A DNA stretch of 64,000 bases, taken from contig NZ_JAEKJA010000007.1 of assembly GCF_016411865.1 (NCBI RefSeq), positions 310,001 through 374,000 on the forward strand. The letters run 5' to 3'. Under the pieces are notes generated by a model. That model was not told the origin of the DNA. It did not search any database and saw only the letters and a program-made list of their open reading frames with translations. A program made the position numbers and the translations under genes. Every line of letters starts with the position of its first letter. Position 1 is the first letter of the stretch. This document shows positions 52,614 through 63,500 of the stretch, one piece after another. Origin of the DNA: Acuticoccus mangrovi (lineage in GTDB: Bacteria; Pseudomonadota; Alphaproteobacteria; Rhizobiales; Amorphaceae).

Positions 52614-53380
52614 GTCGCCCCCGGATAGGCGCGCTGCATAAACTGCAGGTCGGCGAGGATGAAGCCGAGATGCTCGGTGTGGTAGCCGGTGCGCCCGCCG
52701 GTCTGCATGAACGGCACCTCCGGCACGGTGAGGCCGGTGGCGGCGAGGGCCTGGTCGATCGTCTGCTGCCACACCGCGTGCACGCTGCGCGGGTCGGCGG
52801 CGACGCCCTCGGCGATGAGGGGTTCGAGCGTCGCGTCCACCTCGAAGAGCTCGCCGGTATAGGGCCACAGGGCGGCGAGGGCGGCCTCGGTGCGGGTGCG
52901 GCTCTCGTCGGTGCCGTCGCCGAGGCGCAGGAACCAGTCGCCGGAGTGGCGCACGTGGTAGCGCGCCTCCTTCTCCGACTTCGCGGCGATCGCGGCGATC
53001 GTCGCGTCGGTCGAGGCCGTGAGCACGGCCCAGTAGGGCAGTGCGAAGGCCGAATAGAGGAGCTGGCGCACGATGGTGTGGGCGAAGTCGCCGTTGGGGC
53101 GCTCCACGAGCAGGCAGTTGAGGTAGCCGCGCGCGTCGCGCCGATAGGCGTAGTCGTCCTCGGTGAGGCCCTCGCCGTGGAGCTCGGCGGCGCGGTCGTA
53201 GAGCGAGCGGGCGGCGCCGATGTGGTCGAGCGCGATGTTGGCGAGGGCGATGTCCTCCTCGAGCATCGGCGCATGACCCGTCCACTCGGAGAGGCGATGG
53301 CCGAGGATGAGGTTGTCGTCGGCAAGGCGCAGCAGGAAGGCGAGATGCGGCGACGGGGCGGTGAGGGTGAGGGTCGTCAT
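52607..53380 (-). CDS. paaC: PaaC, structural subunit of phenylacetyl-CoA epoxidase
   Basis: PaaC is a ferritin-like helical protein that forms the scaffold for PaaA and has lost the metal site. The 257-residue protein shows the expected segments: LRLADDNLILGHRLSEWTGHAP, ALDHIGAARSLYDRA, KSEKEARYHVRHSGDW, and RTGYHTEHLGFILADLQFMQ. GAGG six bases before the ATG at 53380 supports the start. paaB ends eight bases upstream. Confidence 0.93.
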   Translation of the reverse strand: MTTLTLTAPSPHLAFLLRLADDNLILGHRLSEWTGHAPMLEEDIALANIALDHIGAARSLYDRAAELHGEGLTEDDYAYRRDARGYLNCLLVERPNGDFAHTIVRQLLYSAFALPYWAVLTASTDATIAAIAAKSEKEARYHVRHSGDWFLRLGDGTDESRTRTEAALAALWPYTGELFEVDATLEPLIAEGVAADPRSVHAVWQQTIDQALAATGLTVPEVPFMQTGGRTGYHTEHLGFILADLQFMQRAYPGATW

Positions 53381-53388
53381 CTCCCGCC

Positions 53389-53673
53389 TCACATGTTCTC
53401 GATGTCGTCGGGAATGTCGTAGAAGCTCGGGTGGCGGTAGACCTTCGACGCGGTGGGCTCGAACATCTCGTCCTTCTCCGCCGGGTCGGAGGCGGTGATG
53501 GCGTTCGACGGCACCACCCAGATCGACAGCCCCTCGCCGCGGCGCGTGTAGACGTCGCGCGCCGCCTGGAGCGCCAGCGCCGCGTCGGCGGCGTGCACCG
53601 AGCCGACGTGGCGGTGCGCCATGCCGTTGCGGGTGCGGATGAAGACTTCCCAGAGGGGGGTGAGGTTGGTCAT
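53389..53673 (-). CDS. paaB: PaaB subunit of phenylacetyl-CoA epoxidase
   Basis: PaaB is a small subunit that bridges the PaaAC pairs. The 94-residue protein has the complete family sequence: WEVFIRTRNGMAHRHVGSVH, AADAALALQAARDVYTRRGE, and the end region KVYRHPSFYDIP. The gene normally follows paaA directly, but here a glutathione S-transferase gene lies between them and the gap to it is 57 bases. Confidence 0.95.
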   Translation of the reverse strand: MTNLTPLWEVFIRTRNGMAHRHVGSVHAADAALALQAARDVYTRRGEGLSIWVVPSNAITASDPAEKDEMFEPTASKVYRHPSFYDIPDDIENM

Positions 53674-53730
53674 CGTTGTCGGAGCTCTCGCGTCATCTCG
53701 TCGTTGCGGCCCGTCGGCGGGACGACTGTT

Positions 53731-54333
53731 TCATTGCGGCAATCGGTAGGCCGTCGCCCGCATGGAGGGGCGCGCGGCGAAGCGGTCGAACCAGGCGGCG
53801 AGGGCGGGTCGGCCTTCGCGCCAGGGGTGGCCCGGCCAGCGAAAATCGAGGTAGCCGACGAACGCGGCGGCCGAGATCTCGCCGATGGTGGGCGCCTCGT
53901 CGTCGAGGGGGCGCCGGGCGAGATCGTCCAGTGCCGCATCGATGGCCGTATGGAAGCGCGCCATCATCGTCGCCGAACGCTCCCCGTCCGGGCGCTGCTC
54001 GTCGGCGAAGAGGCGGCCGGCGGCGGTCATCGCCCCGTCGGCGAGGCCCTGCACGAGGAGCGCTCGCCACCGCGCCTCGCCCGCCGGCGGATGCAGCCTG
54101 GCGGGCGGGTCGAGGGCATCGAGATAGGCCACGATCACCGCCGACTCGTAGAGCGGCTCGCCCACGTCCCGCTCCAGCGTCGGCACCTTGGCGAGCGGGT
54201 TCACCGCGCGCAGCGCCGCGCTGGTCCACGGGTTCACCTCCTCAAGGGCGAGGGCGCCGTCGAGCGACAGTTCCGCCGCCGCGATCCGCACCTTGCGCGA
54301 GAACGGCGAGGTCGGCGCGTACCACAAGCGCAT
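53731..54333 (-). CDS. Glutathione S-transferase inside the paa operon
   Basis: The 200-residue protein has a thioredoxin-like N-terminal domain with the start YAPTSPFSRKVRIAAAEL, the glutathione motif NPLAKVPTLERD, and LYESAVIVAYLD, followed by a helical domain. The Ser in SPFSRKV is the probable catalytic residue. It lies 27 bases after paaA and 57 before paaB on the same strand, so it must be co-transcribed with them. Its position suggests it deals with the reactive epoxide or a by-product of the pathway. This is inference. Confidence 0.88.
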   Translation of the reverse strand: MRLWYAPTSPFSRKVRIAAAELSLDGALALEEVNPWTSAALRAVNPLAKVPTLERDVGEPLYESAVIVAYLDALDPPARLHPPAGEARWRALLVQGLADGAMTAAGRLFADEQRPDGERSATMMARFHTAIDAALDDLARRPLDDEAPTIGEISAAAFVGYLDFRWPGHPWREGRPALAAWFDRFAARPSMRATAYRLPQ

Positions 54334-54360
54334 GGCCCGGGCCTCACGTTCGCGCCGCGG

Positions 54361-55353
54361 TCAGGCCGCGAGCGTCTCGCTCTCGCGGGCCGCGCGCTTC
54401 TGCGCGTAGGCGAGCGCGGCGTCGCGGACCCAGGCGCCGTTCTCCTGGGCGGCCTTGCGTGCGGCGACGCGGTCGGCGTTGCAGGGACCGCCGCCGGCCA
54501 GCACCCGCTTGAACTCCTCCCAGTCGATCTCGCCGATCTCCCAATGCCCCGTCTCCTCGTTGAACTTGAGGTCGGGGTCGGGGATCTCGAGGCCGATGCG
54601 GTGGGCCTGGGGCACCGTGGCGTCGATGAACTTCTGGCGCAGCTCGTCGTTGGTGAAGCGCTTGATCTTCCACGCCATCGACTTCGCCGAGTGTACCGAA
54701 TCGCCGTCCGAGGGGCCGAACATCATGATCGACGGCCACCACCAGCGGTTCAGCGAATCCTGCGCCAGCTCCTTCTGCTCGGGCGTGCCGGCGCAGAGCG
54801 TCATGATCTGCTCGTAGCCCTGGCGCTGATGGAAGCTCTCTTCCTTGCAGATGCGGATCATCGCCCGCGCGTAGGGCCCGAAGGAGCAGCGGCACAGCGG
54901 GATCTGGTTCATGATCGCCGCGCCGTCGACGAGCCAGCCGATCATGCCGATGTCGGCCCAGGTCAGCGTCGGGTAGTTGAAGATCGAGGAATATTTGGCG
55001 CGCCCGTCGACGAGCTCGTCCATCATCTCCTCGCGCGATTTGCCGAGCGTTTCGGCCGCGCAATAGAGATAGAGGCCGTGCCCGCCCTCGTCCTGCACCT
55101 TGGCGAGGAGGGCGGCCTTGCGGCGCAGCGAGGGGGCGCGGGTGATCCAGTTGCCCTCCGGCAGCATGCCGATGATCTCGGAATGGGCGTGCTGGGCGAT
55201 CTGGCGCACCAGCGTCTTGCGGTAGCCCTCCGGCATGAAGTCGTTGGGCTCGATGCGTTCTTCCGCATCGATGCGCGCCATGAAGCGGGCCTCGCGCGGG
55301 TCGCCCTCGTCGTTCTGCGGCAGATCGAGGTTGTTGAGCGCCTGCGTGTACAC
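54361..55353 (-). CDS. paaA: Phenylacetyl-CoA epoxidase catalytic subunit PaaA
   Basis: PaaA is the di-iron oxygenase that converts phenylacetyl-CoA to its ring-1,2-epoxide. The 330-residue protein has the iron-binding segments [56 protein letters not shown] and [20 protein letters not shown]. It starts with GTG at 55353, preceded by GGGGGGA at good distance. The upstream space holds a promoter with two inverted repeats that are candidates for PaaX binding. Confidence 0.96.
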   Translation of the reverse strand: MYTQALNNLDLPQNDEGDPREARFMARIDAEERIEPNDFMPEGYRKTLVRQIAQHAHSEIIGMLPEGNWITRAPSLRRKAALLAKVQDEGGHGLYLYCAAETLGKSREEMMDELVDGRAKYSSIFNYPTLTWADIGMIGWLVDGAAIMNQIPLCRCSFGPYARAMIRICKEESFHQRQGYEQIMTLCAGTPEQKELAQDSLNRWWWPSIMMFGPSDGDSVHSAKSMAWKIKRFTNDELRQKFIDATVPQAHRIGLEIPDPDLKFNEETGHWEIGEIDWEEFKRVLAGGGPCNADRVAARKAAQENGAWVRDAALAYAQKRAARESETLAA

Positions 55354-55369
55354 GGCAACGTCCCCCCTT

Positions 55370-55430
55370 ATTTTATGCTGCGGATAAAATGTGTGACTAA
55401 ATCGGTCTCGTCAAGTTAAAATCTGTCACA
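55370..55430 (-). promoter_or_regulatory. paaA promoter with two nested inverted repeats
   Basis: On the minus strand TTGACG (55409-55414) precedes an ATTTTA-like -10 at 17-19 bases. Around it lie TGTGAC-N27-GTCACA (55392-55430) and, at the transcription start, ATTTTAT-7-ATAAAAT (55370-55390). The N27 spacing equals that which I recall for PaaX sites in other bacteria (TGATTC-N27-GAATCA), although the arm sequence differs. One arm overlaps the paaX stop. Confidence 0.6.
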
Positions 55431-56286
55431 TATCGACGGTGGCGGGGGTCGGGTCGCAGAAGCGGCGGGCGTCGTCCGGCTTGGGGAGCGGGCCGGCGGC
55501 GTTCTGGGCATTGTCGTCGAGCCAGCTGTCGGAGAGCGGCTCCAGGCGCCGGTAGAGGGTGGCGAAGGCGCGGTAGGCGGCGTCGGCAGGCCAGTCCGCC
55601 GGGCGCGCATCCCGCGACAGATGAGGGTCGCGCAGCACGATGCGGCGGAAGCCGTGCACCAGCATGATGCGCAGCGCGAGGGCCTGGAGCGGGTCCGCGT
55701 CCTCGGCGTAGGGGGTGATCTGCGCGGTTGCGGTGATGAAGCCGTGATAGCGGGCGGCGATGTCGGCGAGGGGGTAGAGGGCCGTCGCGAGGGCGGCGTC
55801 GTCGCCGGTGGCGGTGAGGCGGATGACCGCGTCGGGGGGCGGCGGGGCGTCGTCGGCGTGGGGGCGGGCGTAGACGCCGGGCACGAGGGCGGCATAGCCC
55901 GCGCGGGCGAGCTGCTTGCGGTCGGCGGCGCCCGGCGGAAGGGTGACGACCATCTCCCATCCGGGTGGCGGCGTCGGAGCGGTGGTGCGATAGATGAGGC
56001 GCTCGGCCCGGCGCGACAGGGCGAGCGCCTCGCCCGACAGGCGGTAGTGGCTGGTGCGGCCGACCCGGTGGCGCTCGAGGAAGCCGTCGCGGGCGAGGCG
56101 GCTCATCGCGGTGCGGGTGGAGCCCGGCTCCACGTCGAGCGCGGCGAGGAGCTCGGTCAGCGTGCCGAGCCAAAGCTCGCCGCCGCGCGGCATCACGCAG
56201 TCGCCGTAGATCGATACGATCAGCGACCACGCCCGGACGGGAGTGGTATCGAGGGCGTCGGAGAATCGGTTGATGGCATCTCTCAT
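55426..56286 (-). CDS. paaX: PaaX-family transcriptional repressor
   Basis: PaaX represses phenylacetate genes and is released by phenylacetyl-CoA. The 286-residue protein has an N-terminal winged helix (about residues 10-85, with GSTRTAMSRLARDGFLERHR then VGRTSHYRLS) and the C-terminal PaaX domain. Segments IVSIYGDCVMPRGGELWLGT and LPPGAADRKQLARAGYAAL fit the family. It lies directly upstream of paaA, in the same direction, with 72 bases between. The start at 56286 is the first Met of the conserved part. The related FeaR-like or ThnY regulators do not share this plan. Confidence 0.88.
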   Translation of the reverse strand: MRDAINRFSDALDTTPVRAWSLIVSIYGDCVMPRGGELWLGTLTELLAALDVEPGSTRTAMSRLARDGFLERHRVGRTSHYRLSGEALALSRRAERLIYRTTAPTPPPGWEMVVTLPPGAADRKQLARAGYAALVPGVYARPHADDAPPPPDAVIRLTATGDDAALATALYPLADIAARYHGFITATAQITPYAEDADPLQALALRIMLVHGFRRIVLRDPHLSRDARPADWPADAAYRAFATLYRRLEPLSDSWLDDNAQNAAGPLPKPDDARRFCDPTPATVDM

Positions 56287-56398
56287 TGATTCACAACGTG
56301 ATATCCCGATACCGCGCGCTGCGGAATAGACTTGATGAGGCGACGTTAGCGTTGTCGGATAGGCGAGGGGAGCGGCGGGCGACGATGGAGACCCTCGG

Positions 56399-57340
56399 GT
56401 GATCGTGACGTGCGGCGAGGCGATGGTGGACCTGATGCCGGAGACGGTGGGCGGGGAAACGCTGTTCCGACCCATCGTCGGCGGCTCCCTTTATAACGTC
56501 GCCCTCGGCGTTGCACGTCTCGGCGGCCGGGCGGGGTATCTGTGGGAGCTGTCGCACGACACTTTGGGGGTGCAGCTTCTCGCCGGGCTGCGTGGCGAGG
56601 GGGTGGACGTCGCCGCCGTGCGCGTCGCGGCGCGGGCGACGCCGGTCGCGGTGGTGGACCTTTCCGGCCCCGAGCCGCGCTTCAACATCGCCGACCCGGA
56701 CGCCGTGATGGTGGATACCGTGCCGCCGGGCCTGCCGGACGGGGCCGAGTGCCTGGTGATCGGCTCGGCGGTGCTGGCGCGCGAGCCCGTCGCCGCCGCC
56801 ATCGAGGCGCTGGCCGCCACCGCGCCGCGCGTCGCGATCGACTACAATGTGCGCCAGCCGAGCATCGTCGACCTCGCCGCCTACAAGGCGCGGCTCGTGC
56901 GTCTCTCCGGTCCGGGCGCGATCGTCAAGGCGAGCGTGGCGGACCTCGCCTTTCTGGGAGAGCAGGCGCCGCACGCGTTCATGAAAGGCCTGCTCGAGGC
57001 TGGGGCCGCGCTCGTGGTGCTGACCGCGGGGGCGGACGGGGCGTGGGCGTGGACCGCGGCGGGCGAGGGGTTCGTCCCCTCGATGGCCGGGCCGATCGTC
57101 GACGCGGTGGGGGCGGGCGACGCGTTCATGGCCGGATTGATGGCACATTTGCAGGGTATTGGTGCGCTCAAGGATGGTCGCGCTGCCGAGCTCGGCTCAC
57201 AGGACATTGCTTTAATGCTGGATTTCGCTCAGCGTGTCGCCGCTGCAACGTGCGGCTGTAAGGGGGCGGTGATGCCCCATTTGTCGGCGTTGCGGGGGTC
57301 GGCGGCGCCGCGTCACGCGACGTCGAGTGCGGTGGGGTAG
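56399..57340 (+). CDS. PfkB-family sugar kinase (fructokinase-like)
   Basis: The 313-residue protein has the ribokinase/PfkB fold: VTCGEAMVDLMPE and GGSLYNVALGVARLGG at the start, DYNVRQPSI in the middle, and the catalytic DAVGAGDAFMAG with the base Asp at the end. The pattern is closest to fructokinase and 2-keto-3-deoxygluconate kinase branches, and the sugar is not certain. It starts with GTG at 56399 with GGAG eight bases upstream. It is divergent from paaX. No transporter gene is nearby. Confidence 0.88.
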   Translation: MIVTCGEAMVDLMPETVGGETLFRPIVGGSLYNVALGVARLGGRAGYLWELSHDTLGVQLLAGLRGEGVDVAAVRVAARATPVAVVDLSGPEPRFNIADPDAVMVDTVPPGLPDGAECLVIGSAVLAREPVAAAIEALAATAPRVAIDYNVRQPSIVDLAAYKARLVRLSGPGAIVKASVADLAFLGEQAPHAFMKGLLEAGAALVVLTAGADGAWAWTAAGEGFVPSMAGPIVDAVGAGDAFMAGLMAHLQGIGALKDGRAAELGSQDIALMLDFAQRVAAATCGCKGAVMPHLSALRGSAAPRHATSSAVG

Positions 57341-57502
57341 TTTGGAGGTGTTCTTGCGACGCAAAAAGCAATCGCCTATGCGTCAAAGGCCGCGCGCGTC
57401 ATATGGGCTGCCCGATGCGTGCGTGCGACCGGCACAGGGCGCACATCCCGTGCGACCGGGCCCCAAGTCCAGTCTCGTCGGTCGGGCTAGAGGATCGTGC
57501 GT

Positions 57503-60500
57503 ATGACGGTGTCCGCTTCGAGGGTTGCACTTGTGGGGTCGGCGTGCCGACTTCCGTCGGCCCGGGGCCTGGACGCATTCTGGGACGTCCTCATCAACGG
57601 CCGTTGCGTCATCACAGAACTCGACGAGGATCGCTTCGGCACCCGCCAGCACCTCCATCCCGACCGCGCCCGCCCCGGACGCGCGGTGACCTTCGCCGCC
57701 GGCCAGGTCGAGGCGCCGTTCGCCTTCGATCCGAGCTATTTCGGCATCTCGCCGCGCGAGGCGCAGGCGATGGACCCGCAGCAACGCATTCTCCTCGAGG
57801 TGGTGGTCGAGGCGCTGGAGAACGCGGGCATCCCCGCCGACAAGCTCGCCGGCGAGAAGGTGGGCGTCTATGTCGGCGCCTCCTCGATCGACTACGGTAC
57901 CCACGCCCAGCTCGACACCGCCAGCATCGAGCCCCAGTCGATGACGGGCAACACGCTGTCGATCATCGCCAACCGCGTCTCCTACGTGTTCGACCTGCGC
58001 GGGCCGAGCTACGTGGTGGATACGGCGTGCTCCTCCTCGCTCATCGCCCTCCACCACGCGATGGAGGACATCCGCCTCGGCCGCATCGACACCGCTATCG
58101 TCGGCGGTGTGTCGCTGCTGCTCCATCCCGTGCCTTTCATCGGCTTCTCGCGGGCGCAAATGCTGTCGGCCAACGGCCTCTGCCGCGCCTTCGACGCCGG
58201 CGCCGACGGCTACGTGCGCTCCGAGGGGGCCGTCGCCCTCGTGCTGCGCTCCGACAAGGCGGCGCGGGCCTCGGGCGACCACATCCGCGCCCGCTTCGTC
58301 GCCTCCGGCATCAACGCCGACGGGCGGACCGCGGGCCTCTCGCTGCCCTCGATGGAGGCGCAGGCCGCGCTGCTCGAGGAGGTCTACGCCAAGGGCGGCA
58401 TCGACCCGAACCGGCTCGCCTTCATGGAGGCGCACGGCACCGGCACCCGCGTCGGCGATCCGATCGAGGCCGAGGCGATCGGCCGGGTCGTCGCCACCAA
58501 GCGCGACGCGCCGCTGCTGATCGGCTCCTCGAAGACCAATTTCGGCCATCTGGAGCCCGCCTCCGGCCTCGTCGGCGTGCTGAAATCGCAGCTCGCCCTG
58601 GCGAACGACGCGCTGCCGGCCTCGCTCCATTTCGACGCGCCCAACCCCGACATCCGCTTCGCCGAGCTCAATCTGACGGTGGCGGCGGAGGCGACGCCGC
58701 TCGCGCGCGGCGACGAGCCGCGGCTTGCGGGCATCAACTCGTTCGGCTTCGGCGGGGCCAACGCCCACGTGGTGGTGGAGGACGGCGAGCCCGTCGCGCC
58801 CGCCTCGGGGGCGCCGGTCAAGGCACCGCTGGTGGTCTCGGCGGCGAGCAAGGCCGCGCTCGCCGCGCTCGCCGGTGCCACCGCCGACCGTCTCGCCGGC
58901 GGGGCCGACGCGCGCCGCTACGCCAACGCCGTCGCCTACCGGCGTCAACGCCTGCCGTTCCGCGCCGTGATCGCGCCGGCCGAGGCGGGCGAGATGGGGG
59001 CGGCGCTCGCCGCCGTCGCCAAGGGCGAGGAGCATTCTCTGGCGATCACCGGCGAGGCGAGCGTCGCCGCCGAGAAGCCGGTGTTCGTCTATTCCGGCAA
59101 CGGCTCGCAGTGGGCCGGGATGGGCCGCGTCGCCTACCAGAGCGAGACCGATTTCCGCCTCTCCTTCGACCGGACGGACCGCGTGTTCATGTCGGTTGCC
59201 GGCTGGTCGCTGGTGACGATGCTGTTCTCCGAAGACCTCGACGTCGAGATCGAGCGGACCGAGATCGCCCAGCCGCTCCTCTTCGCCCTGCAGGTGGCGA
59301 TGACGGAAGCGCTGCACCGCCAGGGCCTGTCGCCCTCGCTGGTAATGGGCCACTCGGTGGGCGAGGTGGCGGCGGCCTGGGCGAGCGGTGCGCTGAGCCT
59401 GTCCGACGCGGTGCGGGTGATCCACGCCCGCTCCACCCATCAGGAGGTGACGCGTCACCTCGGCGGCATGGCGGCGCTGCTGCTGCCGCCGGAGGAGGCG
59501 CGGGCGGCGATCGCGCCGTTCGCGGGGCTCGAGCTCGCGGCGATCAACTCCAACCGCTCCGTCACGATTTCCGGCCCGATGGACTCGCTCGCCGCATTCG
59601 GCAAGGCGGCGCGGGCAAAGCGCTGGGCCGTCAAGCGGCTCGATCTCGACTATCCGTTCCACTGCGCCCTGGTGGAGCCGATCCGCGAGCCGCTGATGGG
59701 CTCGCTGGAGGCGATCGGGCCGCGCGAGTGCCGCGTGCCGATGATCTCCACCGTGACCGGCGGCCCCATCGCCGGGCCGGAGCTCGACGCGCACTATTGG
59801 TGGGAGAATGTGCGCCGGCCGGTGCTGTTCCGCGAGGGCGTGGTCGCCGCTCTCGCCGACCATCGGCTGTTCCTGGAGATCGGTCCGCGCGCCGTCCTCA
59901 CCACCTACATGACCGACGCCGCGCGGTCCGCCTCGCTCAAGGCGACGGTGTTCTGCTCCTTCCGGCAGAACGATCCCGACACCGGGCCGATCGGCACCGT
60001 GGTGCGCAACGCGCTCGCGAACGGCGCCGCGGTCGACGATGTCGTGGTGTTCGGCGCCAAGCGGGCCGGACCCGACCTCCTGCCCAACTATCCCTGGCAG
60101 CACGACACCTACCGCCATGCCGTGTCGGTGGAGCGGGTGCGGCTCGACGCGAAGGTCGAGCACGTTCTCCTCGGCACGCGCCTGCGCATCGACGATCGCG
60201 ACTGGCGCAGCTTCATCGACACCAAGAGCGTGCCCTTTCTCGCCGATCACAAGGTGGAATCGGCGGTGGTGTTTCCGGCGGCGGGCTTCACCGAGATGAT
60301 CCTGTCGGCGGGCCGGGCGCTCCACCCGGGCGCCCCGATCGAATTGCGCAATCTCGACATCTTCGCCCCGCTGGTGATCGACGGCGACGTGGAGCGGCAG
60401 CTTCGCACCCGGGAGATCGCGCCCGGAACGCTCCTCATCGAGAGCCGGCCACGGCTTTCGGAGGACGGGTGGACGCCGCACGTGAAGGCGACCGTCGGCA

Positions 60501-63500
60501 AGGCGCCGTCGGCTCCGGCGGCCGGTCCCGCGCTGGAGCTGCCCGAAGGTGCGGCGACGGTGCCGGCGGCGAAACTCTACGAGATGACCGGCAGCTTCGG
60601 CCTGCCCTACGGTCCGGTGTTCCGCCGCGCGAGCCTCGTGACCCTGGTGGACGACGCGCATGCGCACGTCCGCCTCGCCCCGGCCGACCCGGCGACGCAG
60701 CGCTACCACTTCGCGCTCGATCCGACGCTGTTCGATTCCTGCTTCCACGCCCTCTTCGCCTTCCTCGCCGGCAAGCTCGCCGGGACCGACACCGCGGTGC
60801 TGCCGATCCGCGTCGGCCGTCTGGTGCTCGCCGCCGAGGCCGGCGCGCCGGTCGAGGCCGACATCGCGATCCGCCTGCCCACCGAAGGCATCGTCGAGGC
60901 CGACTTCACGCTGCGCGACGGCGAGGGGACGGTGGTCGCCGTCGCGACCGGGGTGCGCTTCCAGGCGGTGCCTCTGTCGCGCGCCACCGGCGGCGAGACG
61001 CTGATGGCGGCGCCGCTCCTGCGGCGCGTCACCCGCGCCGCCGAGCCCGCGACCGTGCGGGCCACCCTGCCGGCCGATCTGGTGGCCGAGGCGGGTGCCG
61101 AGCCGTCGGAAACGGCGCTGCTCGTGGAGGCCGGCGTGCAGGCCGCCGCCGCGGAGGCGCTCGCCCCGCTGTTCTCGGGGGCGGCGCGGATCATGGACCT
61201 CGTTGCGACGGGCGCGCTGGCGCCGAGCGCGGCTCCGCTCGTGGCGCGCCTGTTGATGGCGCTGGAGGCCTCCGGCGCGGCCGAGGAGGCCGGCGCGGGC
61301 TGGACCGTCGCCGAGCGTTCCATCGCCGTCGCCGACGTCGTGAGCCTCCTCATCGCCGAATATCCGGAGCGGCTCGCCGAGGCCGCCATCCTCGCCGCCC
61401 TGCCCGAGTGGCTCACCGCGGTGATGGCGGACGGGCTCGCGGCCGACGGGCCCTTGGTCGCCGAGGCGCTGTTCGACGAGCTCACCACCGACGCGCCCTT
61501 TTCGGCGCCCGCCTTCGCGGCGCTGCGGGAGATGGTGCGCACGACGCTCGATCGGGGCGGCGACACGGCGATGCGCGTCTGCGTGCTCGGGGCGTCCAAC
61601 ATGCGCTTCGTGCGCGCCGTCGCCGACCTCGTCGACCCAGCACGGGTGAGCCTCGTCGTGAGCGACCGGGACCAGACCATGCTGGAGCGGGGCCGTCTGG
61701 TGTTCGAGCGCACGGTGGGGGTCGCCTTCGTCGACTTCGAGGAGCTCGCGTCCTCCGGCCATCCGTTCGACCTGATGGTGCTGCCGCCGAGCCTCGCCTC
61801 GGTGCATCTCGGCGATCTCGCGCGGCTGATGAAGCCCGGCGGGGCGTTGATCGGCGCCGCCTACGCGCCCGGCCTCTTCGCCGATGCGGTGGGCGGGCTC
61901 GAGGCCGCCTGGTGGTTGGGCTCGGCCGATGCGGAAAACCCTATCGGCCGCCTCGTCACCGCCGAGGAGTGGACCGCCGCGCTCGACGACGCGGGCTTCT
62001 CCGGCTCGGTGATGCCGCTCGCGAGCGGCGAGACGGACGCCTTCCTCTTCGTGGCGCACGGGCGCGGCCTCGAAGCCGTGGCCGCCGAGGAGGCCGCGGA
62101 GGCGCAGACGCTCCCCTCGCTGCACGCCATGGGCGAGAGCGCCCGCAGGGTGGCGATCGCCCTCTCGGCGATGGGCGAGGACGTCACCGTCGACGATCTC
62201 TCCGCGACGCCGACCGGCGCGGCCCTCGTCGCGATCGACGTACCAGATCCGGCCGAGCTTCCCGTCCACCTCGCCGAGCTCGGCGCCTTCCTCGCCCGCC
62301 TCGGCACCGAGGCGCGCGACGTCACCCTCGTGACGTTCGGCGCGCAGGGCGTCTCGGCGAGCGAGACGCGGCCGTCCGCCGCCGCCGTCGCCGCGTTCGG
62401 CCGGGTGGCGATCAACGAGTTTCCGCACCTTCAGATCCGCCTCGTCGACATCGCGCCGAGCTTCGATGCGAGCGAGGCCGCGGTGCGGCTCTTCGCCGAG
62501 CTCGCCCAGCCCAACGCCGAGCGCGAGGTGGTGCTGTCGAGCGACCATCGGGCCGCGGTGCGCTACGTGCCGGCGGTGCCGGCGCCGCGCGAGGCGGGGG
62601 AGGCGAAGGTGCTCGCCATCCCGCGGCGCGGCTCGATCGATCATCTGGAGTGGCAGGCGGCGGCCAGTCCGCCGTTGGCGCCGGGCGAGGTGCGGCTCAA
62701 GGTCGAGGCGACGGGCCTCAACTTCCGCGACGTGATGTGGACGCTCGGGCTCCTCCCCGCCGAGGCGCTGCAGGACGGCTTCGCCGGGCCGACGCTCGGC
62801 ATGGAGTGCGCCGGCATCGTCGAGGCCGTGGGCGAGGGGGTCGAGGATCTCGGCCCGGGCGATCCGGTCATCGCCTTCGCGCCGGCCTGCTTCGCGAGCC
62901 ACGTGACGGTGCGGGCCGACGCCGTGGCGCGTCGCCCCGCCGCGCTCGGACCGGAAGCGGCGGCCACCATTCCCGTCGCCTTCCTCACCGCCTTCTACGC
63001 GCTGGTGGAGCTCGGCGGGCTGGAGGAGGGCGAGACCGTTCTCATCCACGGCGGGGCCGGCGGCGTCGGGCTCGCCGCGCTGCAGATCGCCAAGTGGCGC
63101 GGGGCCAAGGTGTTCGCCACCGCCGGCACCACCGAGAAGCGGGCGCTGCTGACCCGCCTCGGCGCCGACCGCGTGTTCGATTCGCGCACCCTGACCTTCG
63201 CCGACGAGACGATGGCGGCGACCGGCGGGGAAGGCGTCGACATGGTGCTGAACTCGCTCGCGGGCGAGGCGATGGAGCGCTCCATCGACGTGCTGAAGCC
63301 GTTCGGCCGCTTCCTGGAGCTCGGCAAGCGCGACTTCTACGCCGACACCAAGCTGGGGCTGCGCCCGTTCCGCCAGAATCTCAGCTACTTCGGCATCGAC
63401 GCCGACCAGCTGATGAAGCATCGGGCGAAGCTCGCCAAGCGCCTCCTCGGCACGATCATCGACCTCTTCGAGGAGGGCGACTTCACGCCGCTGCCCTATC

